In this document: positions 34,606 through 45,444 of the stretch, in pieces
Numbering within the stretch: position 1 is the first letter of the stretch
How the letters are laid out: the number at the start of each line of letters is the position of its first letter
NCBI RefSeq assembly: GCF_027409185.1
Contig: NC_084463.1
Location: 72,835,852 to 72,899,851, forward strand
Origin: Cynocephalus volans
Lineage: Eukaryota; Chordata; Mammalia; Dermoptera; Cynocephalidae
Reading direction: 5' to 3'
Length of the DNA: 64,000 nucleotides
Program-made: the position numbers and the translations under genes
The notes under the pieces: model-generated
Told to the model about the DNA's origin: nothing
The model's input: only the letters and a program-made list of their open reading frames with translations
Database searches by the model: none

Positions 34606-36015
34606 AAAGTAACTGATTATATAGGGTACCGATTATAAACTGCACTGATTATAAGCTATTAACTTGCTTAAACTTTCCTTCCTTGGTATGTCTCATTTAA
34701 TCTTGTTTAATGATGTTTTGTTTGGTATTTTCCCTTTGAAAACTGTCAGTATTGAGTCTATATCTTCACAAGTAAATGACTTCTAATTTGTTATTTTTTT
34801 CTTTTTAGTTAGGTGATAAAATTTAGAACATAAATTAATTTCGAATTTTTACTCTTATGACTATGCCTAAAATTTATATATTGAAGAATTTATTAGCTTA
34901 TTGCTATTTTTGAGAATAAATCCCTTTATCTTTAGGGAGAATTTTCTTAATATCAATACTTGATATTTTATAGATGTCTGTCATAATAATTAATCATTTC
35001 TCTTTGTGTATTCCTCTCATCTGACTGAATATAGAATGAAAGGTTTTTTCCTTGATTTTTAATTGTGAATTTTATGAAATGAGGTTCAGTTATTTATTTT
35101 CTGAGATATTATTTTTTCTGTTACATAGTTCAAATTTTACTGATGTGGTCTATATCAGTTCTCTTTTCACATTAAGTTTACAAATTGTAATTGCCCTGAA
35201 TGCCACAATGAAAATATCTCATAAAGTATTTTGATTTTTCAGAATAAAGACAGTGGATGGAGAGGTAATCAGAGATAAACTGACCTATTATCCCATCATT
35301 ATACTTGTGAAACAGTGAATCAAGCTTTGTCAGCTTCAACCAGGAAAACACAAGTCATCCTTTTACATTTAAACTAAGAGAATGGAATAAAGCCTTAGTT
35401 TCACAGGTGCGTAACTGAGAAATTATAAGAGAGATGATGAGACAACCCAGAAATTAGCAAAAGCAGGAGCTGCTCTCTCTCCTTGGCTGGGGAAACGAAG
35501 GAGGTGTATTATAGAGGCCCAGAGATAGGGTTCTGCAGCAAACACTGGAACTATGCAGTCTGTCTGGTGGGAGCTGGAGCTATGGAGTGGACACAGACTG
35601 AGGCAGAAAAGGAAGGCAAAGACATCTTGGTTTCTTCTTTCCTTCCACTCTGTGATCCCCTGACATTGCCTTCCAGTGTCCAAACCCAGATGGATACCTG
35701 GAAAATAGAGCCTGAAGGGTTGATTTCTGAAATGCTGAGTAGAGAAAAGGAAGGGAGAAGAATGAATATGAGATGAAATAGGCCGAGAACTGGCACCCAC
35801 GTTATTTATTATTTAGTACCTGAATCTATGTCCTTCTGACATCTTATAGATCTTGGGATATTTGGAGGCAGGACTTGTGATTGGTTGAGATATTGGATTA
35901 GCAATGTGCTCAAGTCTATACAAGATATTACTAGACCATACTACTTATAATATTAGACTGCTATTAAATGTTTTAGCCCTGTTTTCCAGTGGACATTATG
36001 AAGTTGCATATAATG
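34606..36015. other. Gene-free stretch
   Basis: No gene. Overlapping open frames of up to 125 codons at 35423-35800 on both strands show no recognisable motif; the GC-richer block 35460-35790 may be an old repeat fragment. Confidence 0.45.
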
Positions 36016-36034
36016 GATTTTAAAAACAGTTTCA

Positions 36035-37412
36035 GGACTTCCAATCAAGATGGTGGAATAGATGGTTTCTAGTGTCACCCTCTCCTACAGTCGACCAATA
36101 TACAACTATTAAAAAGCAATGACTGCCAAACTAGGGCCACTAGAGTGGAAGTGAAGAGGAGGAGAGACCCTACAGAGTTCATGAAGGTGGGAGAAGCCAC
36201 AATGAGAGAAAAAGAGGACTGTTCCAACTGTTTCAAGTCCCGGCCACTTCAAGGCTGGCTCCGGTGAGCGCATGGAGCAAGAGCTGGCAAAATCTGCTGG
36301 TCTTTGTGTGAAGTTGCTTGGAGATGGCAGGGGAGAAGAGGGCCTTGGTGGACCCCAGGCCAGCGAGACCACTAACAGGGTTCCTGTGGACCCACATAGG
36401 AGCAAGGGGCCACAGACAACTGAAAACAGGAGCCACTCAAAGGCCAGTGAGTCACTGTAAGGGACCGGCACATGGCCTGCCCCATGGGAAGTGTTTGGAG
36501 TGTGGGGGCTGGGGGAGATGGGCCACCAGAGGAACACTGGGGCACAGCATGGACAGCTGATTTGCTCTCCAATCAGCACAGGCCCACCTAGTGGAGGCTG
36601 GTCAGGAATATAGATCTGTAGGGGGTGCAGTATGCTAGAAAGACTCAGGTCCAGACCAGGGTCTCCACACAACCCAGGTGTATCGGAGCTCACAAGACCT
36701 GGAAGTGCTTGAAAGATCAAAAATTAAAACCTGAGCTGCACAAAAAGCCTTCCCCAGGGAATCAGCAGCAAAGCAGCAATTTAGCCCAACCAATAGGACT
36801 CTAGTGCTGGTCCCCACAGGAAGTTCCTCCATTTTAGAAGTAAGCAAAGGACAACAAATTAGTTCCAGTGCAGAGCTTAAGTAGTGGAAGTAGCTAATAA
36901 TCCAATGCAGAACTGAAAGAAAAAACAAAAAACTCACAGGTGAGAGACTAAGTTCTGATGTTAACCAGTAAAGGTCTAACACCATCAAAGAACACCTATA
37001 AAACCTAGAAGGACTGGAATCCCCCTAGGATCCCAAGCCAGGATGAGGAGGGGGCTGAGGGCCTCAGCCACATCCCCCTGACATCCATATCCAGCCCAGA
37101 GATTACCCAGCAGATGCCGGAAGCCTCCCAGGCTCCCAAGCCAGGGTGTAGGGGGGCTGAGGGCCTCATCCAGCCTAGCATGACTGAGCTGCCACCAGGA
37201 GGCCCCCACGTTCCTGAACTGGAATGGAGATTGCTGTGGGCCTTGGCCAAGCCCCACCCCACCCTCTGAAACCAGGCAGTGAAGGAGCTGGCCATGGGCC
37301 AGTCCCTCCCCCATCCCCCAACTCCCTCCCCCTCCCCTTTCTCCCTCTCCTACCCCCAACTGCTCCACAACAACATCTTAGGATGTAAAATAAATAAATT
37401 AATTAGGAAAAA
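36035..37412 (+). mobile_element. Composite VNTR retroelement, copy 1, plus strand
   Basis: A 1.38-kb non-coding element with a defined start (cttccaatcaagatggtggaatag, like the first bases of many L1 5'UTRs), a 0.95-kb body, a GC-rich repeat region (37011-37250; 2 to 3 units of about 80-100 bp carrying ggatcccaagccagg), a C-rich stretch (37300-37365) and the tail catcttaggatgtaaaataaataaatt. It is flanked by a near-perfect duplication: gattttaaaaacagtttca at 36016-36034 and gaattttaaaaagtttca at 37413-37430. No ORF1 or ORF2 is present. The same element occurs at 42372-43978 in opposite orientation with more repeat units. L1 mobilisation is inferred from duplication and A-rich tail. Confidence 0.85.
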
Positions 37413-37430
37413 GAATTTTAAAAAGTTTCA

Positions 37431-38680
37431 TTATGGTATAATTTACATACCATACAATTTACCCACTTGTATGCAATTCAGTGGTTTTCAGCATTTTCAC
37501 AATATGTGCAATTATCACCACAGTTGATTTTAGAACATTTTCATCACTTCCAAAAGAAACCCTGTATCCTTTAACTCTCACCTCTGTACTTACCTATTGA
37601 TTCTGCCCCCCAGCCCTAATAAATCTCTAATCTACTTTCTGTCTGTATAGAGTTCCCTATTCTGGACATTAATATGAATAAAATCATATAATATGCAGTA
37701 TTTTTTTATTTTAAATTTTTGTTTATTATTAGCGTATTCATTCTCACAAATCTTGATATTTCTTTATGCCCTTTGCCTGACCTATCACTTCCCCTCCACC
37801 CTCCCTCCCCCCATCCCTAGTATCCTTAGGTTTGTTTTTTCCTTCTGAAACTTTAACATATTGTTGTGGTCTTTCTCTTTTTCCTTCATTCCTTCCTCCT
37901 TCTCTCCTTCCTTTCCCCTCCCACCCTCCCTGCCTTCCTTCCTAGCAGCCAGTTATGAGTGAGAACACGCGTTATTCTGTTTCTTTGTCTGGCTTATTTC
38001 ACTTAACATAATTTTCTCCAGACTCATTTATGTTGCTGCAAATGGCAGAATTTCATTCTTTTTTATGGCTGAGTGGTATTCCATTGTGTATATAAACCAC
38101 GTTTTCTCTATCCAGTCATCTGTCAATGGACACTTAGGTTGGTTCTATATTTTGGCTATTGTAAATAAAGCTTAATATGCAGTCTTTTGTAAGTGTCTTC
38201 TTTCAGTTAGCATAATGTTTTTGAGATTATTCCATACTGTAGCATGTTTCAATACTTTTGTTTCTTAAATATTTTTTTAATATTTTAAAAAGTACTTTAT
38301 TACATAAATGTATATAACATGTTTTATTTTAAATTGATTGACATATGGGTTATTTCCACCTTTGGCTATTATCAATAATGCTGCTATAAACCTTCATGTA
38401 AAAGTTTCTGTGTGGACATATATTTTAATTTCTCTTTATCTTAGGTATATACCTAAGATAAATCTGACAGGTCACATGGTAACACTGTGTATAATTGTTT
38501 GATGAATTGTCAGACTGTTTTCCTAAGCGTCTGTACCATTTTACATTCCCACCAGCAGTGTACGAGGGTTCTGATTGCTCCACATCTTTACCAATGCTTA
38601 TTATCTGACTTTTTGATGTTAGCCATACTAGAGGGTGGAAATGATGGATTTTTAAGTAAAGATAAAACTTTATAGCGGAA
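37431..38680 (-). mobile_element. Old L1 3' portion, minus strand, interrupted
   Basis: Minus-strand L1M 3'UTR and ORF2 end. The plus text tacccacttgtatgcaattcagtgg, gaataaaatcatataatatgcagt continues after the insert as cttttgtaagtgtcttctttcag, then ggctattatcaataatgctgc, taccattttacattcccaccagcag. It is split by a younger L1 at 37700-38172. Confidence 0.8.
37700..38172 (-). mobile_element. 5'-truncated L1 inserted in older L1
   Basis: A 0.47-kb L1 3' end on the minus strand (tail, pyrimidine-rich stretch on plus at 37785-37945, then tgagtgagaacacgcg, catttatgttgctgcaaatg, gtattccattgtgtatataaacc). The 11-bp direct repeat taatatgcagt at 37689-37699 and 38173-38183 is its target-site duplication, and the older L1 reads continuously across it. 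Confidence 0.88.
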
Positions 38681-39079
38681 ATTATTCCTTTGACATGATA
38701 TATTCCTGAAGCAAAGAACACTACAGAGGAGTAGTTAAAGATTTACTATTTAAGAACTGTTATCTGAGTGAGTGATTATTATCAAAGGTGTTATTTTTGA
38801 GTTTAAATTGCATTTCATTCTAGTATTCGAGAGTGGTGGTACGTAGAATGGTGTTAGCAAGAGCGTTTACATGCATTTTTGCATTTATTGTCCTGTAATA
38901 TGATATAAATGAAGAAGTCTAAGTATTTGTAAGTTCTAAAATGAAAATAGTAAAGTGAACACTCCTGAAAAAATTTGCCTAACTTAAGAGCTAGAACATA
39001 TCCCAATCACTGAGGTTACCAATGTACATCTTCCAGATTCCAAACTACTTACTTATTCCCCCAAATAAAGACTTCCCAG
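38681..39079. other. Gene-free stretch
   Basis: Nothing recognised. Confidence 0.45.
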
Positions 39080-39960
39080 AATCTTGTGTTTAAATGTGTG
39101 CTTTTAAAAACATATTTTACCACATTGTTATTTGATTTTGAGCTTTGTAAAAGTGATATCATTTTATATGAAGTCTTCTGTACTTTGCATTTAACATCTT
39201 TTTCCCCCTAGGATCCATCTGTATTGTGGCGTATAGCTAGAGTTTCTTCATTTTTGTTGTGTACAATAATTGATTATGTGAATATGCCATATCACTTATC
39301 TAGAGTCTCATGTTCGGAACACTTAGGTATTTTTTGTTTTTGTTTGTTTCTTGCTTTCATGAGCTGTGCTTCTATGAATATTCTTGCATATCTAATGGCA
39401 TAAATGTAGAAAACTCCCCACACTTGTGTACACTATAGAACTAACTTTGTTTTTCCTTCATAGCTTGCCCTTAATTAAGATTAAGATTGTATCAAAAGCA
39501 GACATCCTGTCTTGCCTGAGACATTCTGATACATCTCTCAAAGCTTCCTGTCTTGCAAAGCAGGAAGCAGCTGTCCATCACCCCTGAAGACATCCTATAT
39601 CCTGTATACATCTCTCAAAACATTCTGTCTAGCCCGCTACGTTTACCTATATAAACCCCAGTCCTCACTAGATTGGGAAGGCAGTTGGGACTTTACTCTC
39701 TGTCACTGAGTCTTCTGAAATAAAAAGCCTTTCCTTTAAGTTCTGTCTGGCGAGTGTGGTTGGTGGTCCTGTGGTGGTGAGCACTCGGGCCCACACAGGT
39801 CAGGAATTCTGGGGGAGACGCATGGGACTCATTCGTTACCAATGGGGCATATCTGCAAGCATTTCTTTAGAAAGTGGAGTGGAATTGCTGAGTTGTAAGG
39901 TAAGTGCATATTTAAATTTATATGATAATGCCAAAATACTTTCCAAAAAGTTCGAGCCAA
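39080..39960 (-). mobile_element. Old L1 fragment, minus strand, split by LTR
   Basis: Minus-strand L1 ORF2 end: gctttgtaaaagtgatatcat, ggatccatctgtattgtgg, tgagctgtgcttctatgaatattcttgc on the left, and gcatttctttagaaagtggagtggaattgctgag on the right of the LTR-like block. Confidence 0.7.
39405..39849 (+). mobile_element. Probable solo LTR of an endogenous retrovirus, plus strand
   Basis: A 0.44-kb block interrupting the old L1. It starts TGTAGAAAAC and may end at GGGGCA. It has a TATA box (ctatataaacccc, 39647-39659) and an AATAAA signal (39719-39724) about 70 bases downstream, followed by a GT-rich U5-like stretch (ctggcgagtgtggttggtgg). The upstream half contains two copies of tacatctctcaaa. 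This is the order U3-R-U5 of a retroviral LTR; no internal viral genes are present. The class is unknown, perhaps class I. Possible short duplication of ggcata on each side. Confidence 0.7.
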
Positions 39961-40089
39961 ATTATTAGAGATCTAGAAGCTTCTACATGAAATATACTTC
40001 CGTTGACAATACTATTGCTATATTAACTGTACTTGGTTTAGTGTTTGATAATATATAATTCCATCATTTTACATTCAGTGTTTCTGTGA

Positions 40090-40725
40090 GGGGATCTTCA
40101 AAAAGTTTATGGAAAATGAGTATTATGAAAAAACTATGCATGGACTGCAAATTTGGGGGGGGATCAAAATAAACTTGTACCAACTTGTGAAAATATGTCT
40201 GAAGAAGATCTAGTGTGAGGCACTACGAAGGATAAGACATCAGTTTAAAAAGAGCCCCTGTCACAGCAACCTGAATTCTGCTAAAACTGAAGCAAGAACA
40301 AACATCAAATTTATGGTGAAGCTTGGGTGAAAGAATGGTGAAATCATTAATGCTCTACAAAATGTTTATGGGGAAAATGTTCCAAAGAAATCTGCAGTTT
40401 ACAAATGGATAATTTGTTTTAAGAAGGGATGAGAAAATTTTGAAGAAGAAGCCAGCAGCAGCAGACCATCCACGTTAATTTGCAGGGAAAAGAATTAATT
40501 TTGTTCCTGACCTAAGTAAAGAAGCCTAATGATTAACAGGGAAAACAATAGCCAACACCCTAGACATCTCAATTGTTTCAGCTTACACAATTCTGACTGA
40601 AAAAGCACTGTTGAGCAAGCTTTCTGCTCAAAAGTGTCTTGAACTTGATGGAACTTTTTAAGGAATAGAGCTTATATATTTCATTTTTATCTTTTAATTC
40701 CATTTTCCACAAACTTTTGAACTCC
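40090..40725 (+). mobile_element. Mariner DNA transposon, internally deleted
   Basis: Terminal inverted repeats: GGGATCTTCAAAAAGTTTATGG at the left and the complement of ccacaaacttttgaactccc at the right. Inside, a decayed mariner transposase N-terminus can be read in plus orientation (FMVKLG, NGEIINAL, KKSAVYKW, RPST, IANTLDISIVS), a helix-turn-helix DNA-binding region. After SKLSAQK the sequence jumps to the right end, so the catalytic D,D34D domain is deleted. Several stops are present. The family is irritans-like mariner, possibly Hsmar2. Confidence 0.85.
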
Positions 40726-40744
40726 CTTTGTGTGTCCTTTTGTT

Positions 40745-41335
40745 TTCAGCATGTGTCTTGAAGAGAGGTTATATAGCTGAACTTTTAAAAATTCAATCTA
40801 ACAATCTCTGCTTTTAGCTAGTGAGTTTGGACTATTTGCATTTACTGTTTTTATTGATACATTTGGGCTGCTTTCTATTATTTTACTTTGTGCTTTTTAT
40901 TTGTCCTCCATTTTTTCATGCATTTAAAATTCTTTCTTTCCCTTAAGTTTAGTTTTGTTGTTTAAGTTTAGTTTGCTTGTTTTCCTATTTCATGTTTTTC
41001 AAAATTGGCTTAGATTTATATCTTTATTTTCTTAGTAAAATATTATATAATACTTTAGAAGAGTTTGACACCAATAATTCTACTGAATTATAAGCAACTT
41101 TTTGATCAATATTTTAATATATGTTTAAATTTTCTCTATAAATTATACAATATTTATTATTTTATAAAGATAATATTTATTTAAAATTATCTATCTCCAG
41201 AATCGGACATGTTTCTCTCTTATTCTTTCATTGAGTTATTTTTACTTCATTGTTCTTTTGTCTCAATATCTTTCCAAATTCTTTTAACTCAGATATTTAT
41301 GCTGGGGGGTATTTTTCCTTCTTATGTAATATATA
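40745..41335 (-). mobile_element. Old L1 fragment, minus strand
   Basis: Text ctaacaatctctgcttttagctagtgagtttggactatttgcatttac corresponds to the start region of L1 ORF2 and the inter-ORF spacer seen in copies A, B and C (tctgtgtcttttaattgggg...cctttacatt). Very diverged beyond that. Confidence 0.5.
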
Positions 41336-41337
41336 TG

Positions 41338-41416
41338 TCTTAGTTTTGGCTGCTAGAACAAAGAACCATAGACTGGGTGACTTATCAACAACAGAAATTT
41401 ATTCCTCACTGGTCTT
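41338..41416 (+). repeat. Left part of old 350-bp repeat, split by pseudogene
   Basis: tcttagttttggctgctagaa through aacagaaatttattcctcac is the first 75 bases of the repeat seen whole at 29353-29706. The rest resumes at 45209, after the NETO2 pseudogene. cctcactggtctt (41404-41416) and tcccacaggtctt (45209-45221) form the target-site duplication. Confidence 0.8.
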
Positions 41417-42371
41417 TTCTTATTTTTAAGTTTATTGTGGGATCAAAATATTGACAGAGCTATATCAGTTAAGAGCAGTATTCCTATTGCTAAAACTAAC
41501 AGGCAGCCTGAGCCTGACTCAACCATTCCCCTCTTCAAATGCTGTTTAAGTGGTGGTGCTTTGTTTATATGACACCAAACAGTAAGTGATGATTATTTTT
41601 TCCACTGAATCTAGTAAGTTCCTTGGTTGGTTTAACATATATAGACTGCCTGAGATAATAAAAAATGTCACGTAATGGTAAATAAAGAACTTCCTAGTTT
41701 TGATAGGAGAAAGGGTTGGCTGCTGAAAACAGTATGGGTCCTCTATGGGCTGCATACACACATACTTAGTATTAACGTCACCTTTAGTAGAAGATTAAAA
41801 GTCAATGGATATGGATGCTTGTGCAGAATTTTCTCACCCCCAGACAAATTTCACAGGGACTCTCCTCCATTACTCAGTCTTCTAGAGCCTTTTCAGGTCA
41901 CGCATGTGTCTGTTTGAAAGCATAGCTACCTTTTTTGAGGATGCTATTAAGTGTTTTCATTGGCTGTGGTTGTGAAAAATCATTTTGGAAAGATGTTCCA
42001 TGGAGCTGAGTTTGGTCCCGCTTTGTCTGACACTGGATGCCTGCAATCCACAGTGACTGTCGTGAATGCACCAGGAGGCAGTGGACAGGTGCCACATCTT
42101 CTGGTAGCTGTCCTATTCTGACAACTCTGTCAGGTTTGCAGAAATCTTTGTCCCTTAGTGAAAACAGTTCATAATGAGGAGGATCAAATAGTACTTGGAA
42201 CCCAGTTTTAGTAAAAGCAGTTCTGCAAGCCATGGTCTTTTTTTGAGGCTCTTTGACTTGTACTAAAACAGAAATAGTGAGAAGGACCAGACAATCACTG
42301 ATGTAATGCCAATAATTGTTCTATGCATTTTAGTGATTTGTTCAAATAGTCCTGCTTTTTTCTTTTGTTTT

Positions 42372-43978
42372 CTTAAACAAGTTTATTTATTAATATTATA
42401 TTTTTACATTCTAAGATGTTATTTGGAGTCGTTGGGGGCAGGGGGAGAGGGTAACAGGGTGGGAGGAGGCAGGAGGGGGGCACGGTCGAGGCCCATGGCA
42501 TACCCCCTCATTCCTGCAGGGGAGACAAGGGGACTTCCAGTGGTGGCTCGGTTGTTGCTGGGCTGGATATAGATGTGAGGGGTGTGTGGCTGAAGCCCTT
42601 GGCCCCCTGCAGCCCCAGCTTGGGAGACTAGAGAGCTTGCAGAGGTGGCTCAGTGGTCATCACTCAGCTGGTTGCAGATGTCAGGGGGATGTGGCTGAGG
42701 TTCTTGGCCCCCAACTGCCACAGCTCAGGAGCCTGGGGTGCTTCATGCAGTGGCCTGGTGGTCATTTCTGGGCTGATTGCAGTTGTCAGGGGAGCGAGGC
42801 CACAGCCCCTCAGACCCCCACTGGGGTCCCAAGCCCAGGGCACTTCCTGTGGTGGCCAAGTGGTTTTTGCTTGGCTGGCTGTGTGTGTCAGGTAGGTGTG
42901 GCCATGGCCCTCGGCCCCCTACTACCCTGACTTGGGATCCTGGGGCACTTCCTGAAGTGCCCTTGTGTTTGTTGCTGGGCTGGTTGCTGATATCTGGGGG
43001 CATGACTGAGGCCCTGGCCATCCATGATCCCTGGCTTGGGAGCCCAGGGGGCTTCCGGTCCTTCTAGGTTTTATAGGTGTTCTTTGGTGATGTGAAACCT
43101 TTACCAGTTAATATCAAATTTTGTCTCTGATCTGGTAGTATTTTGATTTTTCTTTCAGTCCTGTGTTGGATTATTTGCTGTTCCCTCCATTTAAACAAAC
43201 TCTCCTCTGGAACTAATTTGTTGTCCTTTGCTTACTTCTAAAATGGAGGAACATCCTGTGGGAACCAGCACTTGAGCCTTGTGATTGAGCTAAATCGCTG
43301 CTTTGCTGCTGATTCCCTGGGGAGGGCTTTTTGTGCAGCTCAGGTTTGAATTGTTGACTTCCAGGTCTTGTGAGCTCCAGTACACCTGGGTTGTGTGAAA
43401 ACTTTGGTCTGGGCTTGAGACTTTTCAGCAAACTGCACCCCCTGTAGATCTGTATTTCTGACTAGTCTCCACAGAGTGGTCCTGCACTGACTTGAGGGAG
43501 GATCAGCTGCTCTTGCTGTGCCCTGGTGTTCCCCCGGGTGGGCCTGTCTCCCCCACTGCCTGTACTCCAAATACTTCCCACTGGGCAGACTGTGTGCCAG
43601 TCCCTTGAGATGTCTCACTGGCCTCTGAGTGGCTCCTTTTTTCAGTTGTGGCTCCTTGCTCCTATGTGGGTCCATGAGAACACTGTTAGTGGTCTTGCTG
43701 GCCTGAGGGCCACCAAGGCCCTCTTCTCCTCTGCCGCCTCCAAGCAATGTCATACAAAGGGCACAGCTGCAGATTTTGCCAGCTCTTGCTCCGAGTGCTC
43801 ACCGGTTCCAGCCTTGAAGTGGCTGGGATTTGAAATGGTGGGAGTGATCCTTTCTCTCATCATGGCTTCTCCTGCCTTCATGCACTCTGTAGGTCTCTCC
43901 TCCTCTTCCCCTAAGAATTGGTTGATTTGTGGGAGAGAGTGATGCTGGTGACTGTCTATTCTGCTACCTTGACCAGAA
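42372..43978 (-). mobile_element. Composite VNTR retroelement, copy 2, minus strand
   Basis: A 1.6-kb copy of the element at 36035-37412, reversed. Its 5' end is at the right (minus strand reads CTTCTGGTCAAGGTAGCAGAATAG) and its A-rich tail at the left (aataaataaacttg). The VNTR at 42529-43060 has five units of about 101-106 bp, each starting near the word gggcacttcctg. It is inserted in the NETO2 pseudogene with a duplication of gcttttttctttt (about 42354-42371 and 43979-43996), an A-rich site typical of L1 endonuclease. No coding capacity. Confidence 0.87.
42529..43060. repeat. VNTR of composite element, five ~104-bp units
   Basis: Units begin near 42529, 42631, 42737, 42838 and 42943, with a partial one at 43048. 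Each shares a GC-rich core: gggcacttcctgtggtggc, a ggctggttgcagatgtcaggggg stretch and ggccatggcccttggccccc. The other copy has only two to three units, so copy number varies. Confidence 0.82.
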
Positions 43979-45208
43979 GCCTTTTTTCTTTTCTTTATAA
44001 TGATTTTCATCCCAAAGGTATGCACAATATTGAACACTGTTACCGACAAGAATTTCTGATGCACATGTTGCTATGGCAAAAGAAAGTGCTGCCTGTGCGG
44101 AGAGGCTCCACAAAGGAAGTAAAGAGCATTCTAAACCAGCTAAGCTGACTACCTTCACGTGCCCACATTCGTATCACTGCAACTCCTTTTTTAAACATTA
44201 CATCATTGGCCACAGGGCTGCAAAACTTGGCCTGCAGATTTTCGAGGGAACTTCTTCCATCACAGACTGCAACAGAGTTTCTCTTGTATTCGTTTGATTG
44301 CTCCATCTGATCATCTAGGAACCTCAAATAAATCTTAGCTTCCAAAGTAGACTTAATTGTCCATATGCAATCAACTGCTTGATCAGGTTTCATTTTTTCT
44401 TTCTGTTTGTCTGACTAGAACACACCATTCCATCATCTCCTGAGAGCTCATGCTGGCAATCTGGGATGGGATTTAAAATACCTCTTATGTAAGTAAAGTC
44501 TGGATATGGAATAAGACAGATATTTTGTTCAAAATCCCAGTCCTTCAAGTTCTTCATCAGAACTAAACTTAATCCACATGAATTTTGTTGTGGATCTAGT
44601 TAACGGAGGCCTTTTCATGCCACAGTCGTAATCTATAAGAAGAGAGAAACCAAATGGCCCATCTCGAATTTCCGAGTGATCAAACTGACATTCAAATGAT
44701 GGTTCTGTATAATAATGTTCATCAAAGGTCAACTCTATTCTTTGACATGTAGCAGCTTCCAAAATGTAGAAACACTCCTTGTTTGGTGGATATGAATTGG
44801 GTTAATGTGGTGAAGCAAAATGACTTCCGTTGCTCGTTCAAACCCAAACGCCTCACTGGGTTGCAGGAATGTGCTTGATTCCAATATTTTGTCCATCTTG
44901 GGTCTTCTGGGCCACAGCAGTACCTTCCACTCCAAGTATTGTTACTCATAACACTTTGAGGACGGAGCAGAGCGGCTCAGGATCATGTTCCCCAGCGTCC
45001 CGTGCTTGGTGAGGGGATGAGGCGGCGGGGAGGCGGCGGTGACACCCCGCACGGCCAGGTCCTGCGGCCCGCCACACCCGAGCCCAGGGACAGGCGCCGC
45101 CTCCTCCGCGGCGGTTGTCCCATCCACGGCCCCTGAGCTGGGGAGGACGGACGTGCAGGGTGGGACCCACGGGACCCCTGCGGCCTTGCCACCGACTCCA
45201 CTGAAGTC

Positions 45209-45436
45209 TCCCACAGGTCTTGAGACTGGAAGTCCAAGATCTGGGTGCCAGCATGGCTGAGCTCTGGGGAGGGCCCTCCTTTAGTCTGCAGGCAGCTGAC
45301 ATCTTGCATAGTCACACGGTGGGAAAAGGGTGAAAGAGCTCTGTAAGATCCCTTTACAAGGGCACTAATCCCATTCCTGAGGACTCCAACCTCAAGACCT
45401 GATCACCTCCCCCAAAATACCCAGGAAGGTATTTTC
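45209..45436 (+). repeat. Right part of old 350-bp repeat
   Basis: ggtcttgagactggaagtccaagatctgggtgccagcat through ctcaagacctgatcacctcccccaaaatac is the middle and right part of the repeat seen at 29353-29706. It follows the 5' end of the NETO2 pseudogene. Confidence 0.8.
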
Positions 45437-45444
45437 TTTATCTA

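Larger units (their letters stand above)
41417..45208 (-). pseudogene. NETO2: Processed pseudogene of NETO2 (neuropilin and tolloid-like 2)
   Basis: NETO2 is a transmembrane auxiliary subunit of kainate receptors with two CUB domains and one LDLa domain. On the minus strand this copy has a GC-rich 5'UTR (44987-45208), an ATG at 44984-44986 followed by the signal peptide region (LCSVLKVL), CUB1 ([33 protein letters not shown]), CUB2 ([26 protein letters not shown]), LDLa ([14 protein letters not shown]), the membrane region (FEQITK, IIGITS), and the tail ([24 protein letters not shown]), with the stop near 41802. Exons are joined without introns, so it came from mRNA. Frameshifts and stops break it throughout, and a composite retroelement (42372-43978) splits it after KEKKK. 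Sequence favours NETO2 over NETO1. Confidence 0.93.

Noticed and set aside
36109..36720. 203-codon minus-strand frame
   Set aside because: Antisense to the composite retroelement; copy 2 does not keep the same frame open.
42529..43060. Tandem array as a CRISPR
   Set aside because: Units are contiguous ~104-bp imperfect repeats without short identical repeats and unique spacers; the host is a mammal.
44946..45315. Minus-strand frames of 90-118 codons in GC-rich DNA
   Set aside because: They cover the 5'UTR of the NETO2 pseudogene, not coding sequence.
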